Positions 56,941-64,000 of a stretch of 64,000 nt of DNA are shown here, one piece after another (the stretch's first letter is position 1; each line of letters starts with the position of its first letter). The notes under the pieces were generated by a model. That model searched no databases and was not told the DNA's origin. It was given only the letters and a program-made list of their open reading frames with translations. The position numbers and the translations under genes were made by a program. Location: NCBI GenBank assembly GCA_011037195.1, contig JAAEAF010000277.1, positions 186,001-250,000 of the forward strand, written 5' to 3'. Source of the DNA: Triatoma infestans. Its lineage: Eukaryota > Arthropoda > Insecta > Hemiptera > Reduviidae.

Positions 56941-57317
56941 AAGAGTATACAATGTTTTACTAACTTTAGTTTTTTTTTATAATAAATCTTAATATGTTAA
57001 AAAAAAAAAAATGAAATACATAATAATTCCAAGTTAAAGAAAGATAGTAATATGCAAATTATAGTTTAGTTTAGTCAATGGCAGAAAAATACATTTAATG
57101 TTTTATTATTTCATCAGTAATCATTCCATCAGAGAAAACAAATATCTTCCCAGTAGCCCAACAACAAGTAACATATTGTTTAAATGATTAAAGAGAACAG
57201 ATATTATTCAGTAAAACCTATTATTATTTCTTCGGATATATAATATACTCATGTTTTAGAAGATTTTTCTGTTGAATATAAAATCAAATATTAACTCTCT
57301 TTTTATTCAGATAAAAG

Positions 57318-57580
57318 TAAAAAAATTTGTTGTGAAACTCTCATACGACTTTCTCTTACTGCAGTTTTATAGAGTTGCAATTAACAAATTTCTTCAGACT
57401 TATAAATTTTACTAAATGTTGTTTATATCAGTGAAAGAATGAAATGATAAAAATAATATAATAAAATTATTTTTTTCAGGGAAGCATAATCTCCTCTTTC
57501 CCCCAAAACTTTTTTAAATGAATTTCTTGGAAAAAATTTCAAACAACAGTGATACGATCTGGGATTTTAACCGTCGTAGC
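57318..57580 (-). mobile_element. Family T element, right end, minus strand
   Basis: TTTGTTGTGAAACTCTCATA with CGACTTTCTCTTACTGC, tail, and module piece TTGGAAAAAATTTCAAACAA. It lies about 360 bp from the start of the complete copy at 57941, in the opposite orientation. Confidence 0.55.
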
Positions 57581-57719
57581 TTGCATATTTCTGATTTCCT
57601 GACCAATTTCTAATTTTTATCCATCGTCCGAGAGTAAAAGTTATTAAGTTCGTGTAGAATGTTGACTTCAACTTAATGTTTCTGGTATACACTACATTTG
57701 TGGGAGTCAAAAAATGATT

Positions 57720-57940
57720 GGTTTATGAATAGTATTGTTAGTTAAATTGAAGTTCAAAGAAGTTCGAAAAAGAGCTATTTTCAAAGGGAAATACGTCTGT
57801 TTCGTAAAAAACTATCCGCTAAAATATTTTTTCGTACTAAGGAACCTGAAAACATATATTTCGGGCAAAAACATAATTTTCCTTATCCATACACATTCTT
57901 ATCACTTTTATTTGAAATATTTTTCTGGGGCACTGAATTT
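57720..57940 (+). repeat. Family T fragment directly left of the complete copy
   Basis: AAGTTCGAAAAAGAGCTATT and GGGAAATACGTCTGTTTCG precede ATTCTTATCACTTTTATTTG and AAATATTTTTCTGGGGCACT, a module core, which runs straight into the left terminus at 57941: module sequence outside an element end. Confidence 0.42.
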
Positions 57941-58067
57941 TTTACTTTCTCTTACTCCTAGTAAGGAGGAAGTATTGTAATCGTGTCAAATTTTCAATAT
58001 TGAGTTTTCACAAGAAATATCCGTTTTGAGGTCCCCTGAGTCCAAAAAAGTGGTTTTTAGCAAATGG

Positions 58068-58098
<31 letters not shown>

Positions 58099-58935
58099 AG
58101 TATGTGAACAGCATAGCTAAAAAACGAAAATCGTAGAAAGTTCAAACTTGATATTCCGTTTAGTTATGACCATAGGATCCGACAGTGGGTCATCTGTCAA
58201 AATTCCTCAACCGGAAGTACCACTTTACTAATTTTTTTTTTTACATTTTTGCGATTTTCTCAAAAAAGGCTCCAACGATTTTCTTCAAACCTGGTATATC
58301 GACTACATATACTAACAGCTACAACTTTTATTTGAAACATTTCTCCGGGAAAATTCATTTAAGGGCACTTTTGGGGAGGGGTGGGGTTAGTTTTTTCTAA
58401 AGTGCTATTTCAGTTTATTAGACAATTCTATCATCTAAATAATGTTAATTAGAATTAAATATGTTGTTGAAATTCTCAGTTTCAAAAAAATCGGATTACC
58501 TGAAGTGCTTTCATTACCCACCGTACTAAATATTTTTTCACTATTTCGCGATTTTCTCAAAATGTCTCCGACGATTTTCTTCTGAACTTCGTATATAAAC
58601 TAAACATGCAAAGATCTACAACTTGTGTTTAAACATTTCTCTGAGAAAAATTTATTTAAGGGCACTTTGGAGGAGGCGTGGGGTTATGTTTTTCTCTAAA
58701 GTGCTATCATTGGTAATTATACAATTCTTTCAACCAAACAAAATTAATTAGAAATAAATAGATGACCGAAATTCCGAGTTTTCAAGAAAATTAGTAAACC
58801 GGAAGTGCGCTTTTACTTGACAGTTTTTCGACGAATTTCATTAAATTTGGTACACAACTATAAAATTTGTCAATTATAATTTTGAGAACTGGAGTAAGAG
58901 AAAGTTGTGTGTGTTTTACACCAATATTTTTTTTT
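57941..58935 (+). mobile_element. Family T element, best complete copy (reference for this window)
   Basis: This is the best complete copy of the dominant non-coding repeat. In order: left terminus with the CTCTTACTCCTAGTAAG palindrome (57949 to 57968); a conserved stretch with GAGGTCCCCTGAGTCC (58029 to 58044); a (TG)n tract (58072 to 58098); a bridge with AAAGTTCAAACTTGATATTC and GGATCCGACA; module 1 from CAACCGGAAGTACCACTTTA (58208); module 2 from about 58492; a partial module 3 from AAACCGGAAGTGCG (58796); a type-3 tail with GACGAATTTC; and the right terminus GGAGTAAGAGAAAGTTGTGT ending in a T-run (58891 to 58935). There is no meaningful ORF. The TTTCTCTTACTCC at the left reads as GGAGTAAGAGAAA at the right, so the termini are short inverted repeats. 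I see no clear target duplication because both flanks are T-rich. A non-autonomous DNA transposon or a dispersed satellite unit both fit; the superfamily is not determined. Confidence 0.8.
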
Positions 58936-61726
58936 TAATAGAGCTGAGAATGTAGTCTTCTAGATATGTATGTTCTCCCATCTGGTGGGAGTTAAGAAAA
59001 CTAAATGTAGATGGAAATTTCCAACTTATGAGAACATTTGTTAAATTGAACTTAATTTAAATCGAATATTGTAGAAAAAATATTTAAGATAACTAAATAA
59101 ACTCCGGAAGACTTGAAACTTGTATGGTCCTCCCCATAAAATACTCAGGTTTGATATAATAACACCTAGCTAGGACAAGATTAGAAGAAGAATGTCGCCC
59201 TCCAAACTGGACCTAAGCCAAACATTTATTTGACTGACCTGTTTTTTTTTTTTAAATATTTATTTTGAAAATCTTCCATCCTCAGAAAATAGTTTTTACA
59301 AAAAAGACATTATTTATGAAATATCTGGTTTTTCTTTATGGAATGGCTCCGATTTCGTTTAAACAATGAACATTATGTTATTACTATTTTCTGCTATAAA
59401 TTTACGAATGTAAAACTTAATACTTAGTCTACTGCCATAAACAATCATGATTAGTTCCATTTCAGATTATCTGCTCCATATGTTTTCCTTCTTGTAGGTA
59501 ACCCCGTTTCTCCGTGGAAATTCCAGGTACAAAACCTGGAAACCTCCTATGCTAATCCATAATTTGCTAATCCAGAAGTTTAGTGTCTCTTTTCTTTTTT
59601 TTCGATTTTATTAAGGCCCGTATTATGGGGGGGGGGATGAGATGTTGTGACCTTTATGGACCAGTTCGATCCTTGTAGAACTGTGTGCTTTAAGAAGACA
59701 TCATTGAGTTTCTGTTAGATTCCTTTTCCTTTGATTTTTTTTTTTCACAGACGAGAAACATTAATTCATCTTATGATGGATTACTTGTATTGTGAGATTA
59801 GTTCTCAACACCAAGACAGAATGCTTCTATGGAAGAACTGAAGCAATTAATCCCATAAGATGTGTGTTATTGCCCGCTTTGTTCTGATAACTGTATAAAT
59901 CTTAGGCGGAACTGGTCCGGGAATTTATTTCTGATCTGGTTTCTACTTGTTTTCCTTTAAGTTAATCTTATGGCTTTAGTTTGACCTCTCACCAATAAAA
60001 ATAATAATTCTCTTGCTCATCTAGTTTGTGTCGTTCTTATGAAATGTTCATACTAAATAGTTCTTCTCTCGAACTTTTCGTGGGCCTCAATTCTGTGACT
60101 GCCTGTTTGATTGCTTCGACTTTTTAATTGCATTTCCATTGCTCCCAATTATAAAGATTACGGTTCTAACTTTGGATTTTCCATTTTTTATTTCATTCGC
60201 TATTATTCCAGAGAGGGGAGGACAAAACCCTACGCTATCCAAAGCCTCCATTGGCCCATATGCATTTCATTCGCTACAATTTAAAATATTTATTTATTCT
60301 CTTTTAATCAAACATTTCTCAATTTAATTTGTATAAAAGCCCAAAAGGCTATTATTATTTACAAATTCCCTGGCAATTATAACTAAGAAAACATAATCGA
60401 TTATTGTCACACAAAAAATTAACTTTGCGGTTAATTCAGTGTTAATGATTTTATCAGAGATTGCATCACGCTTCATCACGATTGGTAAATTGAAAATAAT
60501 GATTGATACCTTTAAAAATATATTTATTGTTTTATATTCGTTGTCATTATCCCTTTTTTTTCAGTCTACCTAATTCTTTACATACTTTATCTATTAGTAT
60601 GTTATGGTATAGATATTTGTTGTTATTTATTATATCTCTGTAATATATATGCAACTAGAGTATATAACATTTATACTTTGATCATATTTCTGCTTTTATA
60701 TTTTTAGATTTTTTTGAATAACATAACTTATTCATAATTATTGAAAAATTAGTTTTAAAATTAGTCGAAAACAATTATTTATTTCTTTTAAATTTTTCAA
60801 TATCATTCATTATAATCGATAATCCTTCATCTCATTTAATATATTTTGTTTTTTTTATTAGAAATGCATTGAAATAAAAGATGAAATTATTCAAGGGTGA
60901 CTAACTATTCAATATTTTTTTTGCCGGTTTTATTGGTAGTAAATCTCCATTTCTATATAAATTACATGGTTTCTCCACCATGTTTCTGTTTTAGTGACTG
61001 GCAAGGATATATGCTGATTTCCGTTCTTTTACTGGGAGGAAATTAAAGAATATTCAATAATAATCTCGAGGAGAATCACATTTTTCACTTCTAAATTTAA
61101 CAATAGCATAGTGTATTTATTTTTTATAAATATGATTCTAATTGAAATAATCGATATGAAATTTTAGTCCTTGAATAAGTCGATTTTATTTTATTAACCA
61201 ATATGGAGTTTAAACTTACTGTAAATTAAGTAATGTTAAATAATCGAATTCTCAATGGAATTTAACCTTGACTTCAGTGGAAATAAAAAAATTTACATGT
61301 ACAAAAGGCACATTGTCTCGATCTTAACTATGTAGTGGTTAACATCATTCCACAAAAACCAGTTTCTCTAAAGTTAGAAACAAATAGAATTGCATCTTTT
61401 ATTCCATTCATGAACATACTTTTGTCCTCTTCTTCCATTCAGCATAATCTTACAAGAATGCGAAGAGGATCAATGACGATATACTCGTAAATGTTTTATT
61501 TCGAATATTTCGCTCCTTTTTTGTTTCTTCTTTTGTTTTCTTATGAGCTTAAAAAAAAAACATTTAATTGTTTATTTTAACTAGAATAAAAATTCTTGCT
61601 GAACTTAACCCGTTAGAATATTAATTTCATCTTGACACCTCAACCGGATGTGCAACAAAGTCATTGTTAAAAAAACTTCAAATTATAGACTATAAATAAA
61701 TTTGTAATTGGGTCTATACAATGCTG
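58936..61726. other. AT-rich spacer with one weak repeat
   Basis: Apart from the weak repeat at 59764 and a poly-G run at about 59629, nothing is recognised over 2.7 kb. This is the longest stretch here without an identifiable family T copy after the first 1.5 kb. Confidence 0.45.
59764..59935 (+). repeat. Diverged repeat shared with 37.3 to 37.5 kb (weak)
   Basis: Collinear blocks with the 37.3 kb region as described there. Low identity; the identity of the element is unknown. Confidence 0.33.
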
Positions 61727-61885
61727 GATAACATCTGGGATTTATCCGTAAAAAAGTATGCTTCTTTTTATTAATTCTGACCGATTTCGGATTCTCATTT
61801 CTCGTCAGAGTGTGAGTATTGAGAATCCAAAACCGGTCAGAATTAATAATAATAAAAAAAAAGAATCTTCGACGAATAAAAATCC
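61727..61885. mobile_element. Foldback (long inverted repeat) element, copy 1
   Basis: Two arms of about 60 bp face each other around a loop of about 20 bp: the left arm ends TTCTGACCGATTTCGGATTC and the right arm starts GAATCCAAAACCGGTCAGAA. The arms also share the outer GGATTT...ATCCG or TTCGTC parts. The same element recurs at 63.5 kb with the shared prefix GGATAACATCT. There is no coding content. The structure is typical of MITE-like or foldback elements; a Pol III or retro origin is not suggested. Confidence 0.72.
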
Positions 61886-61911
61886 AGACTCCTATTTACT
61901 GTAAAGTCCTT

Positions 61912-62210
61912 TTTTTTTACTTTTTAATATAAGAGAAATTATTGTGATCGTACCAAATTTAAAAGTTTTAAGCTAATGGAATGCTTTTTGTGAACAAAAT
62001 GTGTCACAAATGCAAAAGCACAGGAAGTTAAGCAAATCTGATATTCCATTCTAGGGAAAAACCTCCGTAGTGTCTGAAACAAAAGTTTCCAGAAAGATGG
62101 AGAAACTAGATGTGCCAAGTCTGCAGAAAATTGGGAAACCTAAAGTCCTATTTTATCGACTGGATTCCGAGTTTTTAGGGCTATTTTATATTGAAATATA
62201 TAAAACTAAG
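61912..62210 (+). repeat. Family T left half, decayed (weak)
   Basis: AATATAAGAGAAATTATTGT with GATCGTACC, GCACAGGAAGTTAAGCAAAT, CTGATATTCCATTCTAGG and TGGAGAAACTAGATGTGCCA follow the order of the left terminus, bridge and module opening at low identity. Confidence 0.35.
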
Positions 62211-62421
62211 AGAGAGAAATTGAGAGAGGGGGGAGGGAAATCCTCTTCGATCTATTGTGGCACCTCATGAGTGTTTAGTAGTAGAGTCATCTGTAAAGTT
62301 TTCGGCATTAGGTGGGTTGAATGTGATAGTTAGCTAGAATTTGCCCATGGGTTCAACTAAAAACCCAAGAAGTTTCACTATTTCATCAACTACCTTCTCT
62401 ACAAGACCTAGATTAGATTGT

Positions 62422-62620
62422 TATATAGAAGATATTCCCCTGATACCTGAAAGAACTATTGTGCACTCCGAAGCCTTCTCAGTGCACTGTCCTTTCACCG
62501 CACAGTGAGCAGAAGAGGCTCCCTAGGAATAAAAATCTTAAGGGCTGCACTGCTGGACTCGGGCGGGAATCCGGGGACCTCCGCGTTACCAGTCCAGCTA
62601 TCACTGAGCTAATTCCTTTC
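62422..62620 (-). mobile_element. tRNA-derived SINE (type A), minus strand, with target duplication
   Basis: On the minus strand the head is GAATTAGCTCAGTGATAGCT with GCGGAGGTCCCCGGATTC; the body AGCAGTGCAGCCCTTAAGAT, GCTCACTGTGCGGTG and GACAGTGCACTGAG matches the 39.1 kb copy. Flanking CTACAAGACCTAGATTAGAT (62399 to 62418) and CTACAAGACCTAAATTATAT (62626 to 62645) are probably the two halves of a target-site duplication of about 20 bp. Confidence 0.72.
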
Positions 62621-63521
62621 CCTTCTACAAGACCTAAATTATATTATGAGTGCGAATGTTTGAGATGTCAGTGATGTTGAGGTGAATCGTGTTGTTAGAT
62701 TCCGTATTACTGGAGCACTCAGATCCCTGAAGATGTGGTTACACCACTTCCCTCTAAGGGATAATCAATTTATGAAATTTAGGTAAAAATAATTAATAGT
62801 AAGTAATTTTATATACGAATATATAAAAATAGAAGGGTTTGTACAATTTATTCCTTATATTAATACGTACAGACAATTATAATAAATCAACACTTCTGAA
62901 AGGTTTCATTCCGTATTTACTTTTTTCTTTTTCCAGTTTTACCAACTGAGATTCAAAATTAATTTCAATGAATTTTTATTTCATTTATCTTAAGGCCGGC
63001 GCTGACACACATAAATCAAAAATTTAAAGCCGCGCTTCCTGTGAAAATTATTTTATATTTTAAAATGCACTTCTTTTTTTAAACTTTTACATTTGATGAA
63101 CATTGCGTCAAGAGGGGGGTCAGAGTCCAAGTCGCCTTTTATCTGCCCATGACGCTCAACCATTCCTGCGATATCGACGCTGGGACCCTGACTTCCCTGA
63201 AAAACAAAGGGATCAATTAAAAATCTTACATAGAAAAAAAAATTATAATAATTAGTCAAATATAATTTTGCCTAATGCTGTACACTAAAACAAAAATTAA
63301 ATTTACTTGGCCCAGTTTAAAAATTAAGTAAATTAAATAATATAAAAAAATTGTCCAAACCCTCCCATGAAACAATAGAAATAATTTAAAGTGTATGTCA
63401 TAAAAATTCAAACATTTTATTCGACAATTTTATCACTCAAAAAATAAAAAAAGATAGGTGAACAAAATTTAGCATAGAATTGTTTCCATTGTTGAGAATG
63501 TGTGGTTGCATCTCCATCTGT

Positions 63522-63692
63522 GGATAACATCTACGATTTTATCCGTCATAGCATGCTCCATTTTGTTTGGTACTGACCGGATTCGGATTCTCATTCATCG
63601 TCAGAGTAAGGCCTCTCTCTCCCTGACGATGGATAATATCCTGATACCGGTCAGAACCAACAAAATGTACAGCATCTAATATGATGGATAAT
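63522..63692. mobile_element. Foldback (long inverted repeat) element, copy 2
   Basis: Left arm ATTTTATCCGTCATAGCATG through TACTGACCGGATTCGGATTC and TCATCGTCAG; right arm CTGACGATGGATAATATCC through ATACCGGTCAGAACCAACAA and CATCTAATATGATGGATAAT. Arms are about 70 bp, the loop about 20 bp and GC-richer. It shares arms and flank GGATAACATCT with the 61.7 kb copy. It could extrude as a cruciform. Confidence 0.75.
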
Positions 63693-64000
63693 TTGTAAAT
63701 TACCTTGGTTACCATAAAAGATGTTTAAAATTGTCAAAACTTGGCTTGGCTTGGTACTAAATGGGACCCTTTGTTCTTCTTTTCCCTCATTCCTTTATTT
63801 GCAAGTTCTTTAATTAATATGCAAAAGTGATAAACTAAATTCTGACATGAAAGGCGGCAAATATCCATGAGTAATTATTTCATGACGTTGCAGGAAGGTC
63901 ATGTGACGTCTTAAAAAGTATTAAAAGATTTATTTTACTAACACTTTTTCTTTTTTTTTTATTTAAACACTTTTAACATAGAGGTCCCCAGCCAAAAAAA

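Noticed and set aside
57941..58935. Helitron identity for family T
   Set aside because: There is a 3-prime hairpin, but no CTRR end and no 5-prime TC rule, and the ends are inverted repeats.
57941..58935. LINE or SINE identity for family T
   Set aside because: The simple run is T at the right end in the strand that carries the left block, no Pol III boxes or RT are present, and the termini are inverted repeats.
1528..62210. CRISPR-like array of spaced repeats
   Set aside because: Family T copies are hundreds of bases long, irregularly spaced and on both strands, in a eukaryotic context.

Overview
This is non-coding, repeat-dominated DNA from a eukaryote, most likely an invertebrate animal. 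It is strongly AT-rich, has no dense ORFs, operons, rRNA or CRISPR array, and no ORF that I can defend as a host gene. The clues to an animal are tRNA-derived SINE-like elements, decayed non-LTR retrotransposon coding pieces (an RT fragment with a DTFKYLG block, and a C-terminal CCHC-like tail ending in a TAATC-type simple tail), many long TG/AG/AT/AGT microsatellites, and single matches to animal-type regulatory motifs. An arthropod is my best guess from the LINE types, but that is inference. The dominant component is one interspersed non-coding family, here called family T. It is about 0.7 to 1.0 kb when complete, and I find about 50 full or partial copies on both strands from 1.5 kb to 62 kb. 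A complete copy reads: left terminus with a palindrome of the type CTCTTACT-CCT-AGTAAGAG; a conserved stretch containing GAGGTCCCCTGAGTCC; a (TG)n tract; a bridge with GCAGAAAGTTC and GGATCCGACA; one to three modules of about 290 bp, each opening with ACCGGAAGTGCGACTTTAC; and a right terminus GTAAGAGAAAGTCGTGTGAG followed by TGTTTCACACCAGA and a T-run. The left and right termini carry the same TTTCTCTTACT sequence in inverted orientation. No copy encodes a protein. Copies often abut head to tail, have exchanged tail segments (three tail types), and act as targets for other insertions. Layout: 0 to 1.5 kb has no recognised feature; 1.5 to 3.2 kb holds family T copies; 3.25 to 4.22 kb holds a 14-bp minisatellite; 4.2 to 10.6 kb is AT-rich spacer with T fragments, a 30-bp triplicate and a tRNA-like SINE (9.57 kb); 10.6 to 24.5 kb is dense family T with an RTE-like LINE remnant (12.6 kb) and a short LINE/SINE tail flanked by a target duplication (13.5 kb); 25.5 to 26.6 kb is a reverse-transcriptase pseudogene interrupted by an AG tract; 27 to 36 kb holds T copies and a tRNA-like SINE (27.9 kb); 36.9 kb has a related SINE; 37.9 to 38.35 kb is a GC-richer island with G-quadruplex, E2F-like, X-box-like and AP-1-like motifs; 39.1 kb has a SINE nested in a T module, with a sister copy at 62.5 kb; 40 to 59 kb holds more T copies plus a jockey-like LINE 3-prime end (49.6 to 49.9 kb); and 61.7 and 63.5 kb carry two copies of a long foldback element. 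Nothing here forms a gene pathway. The biology of the window is repeat biology: a structured, modular, apparently non-autonomous family that spreads microsatellites and ETS-like sites.
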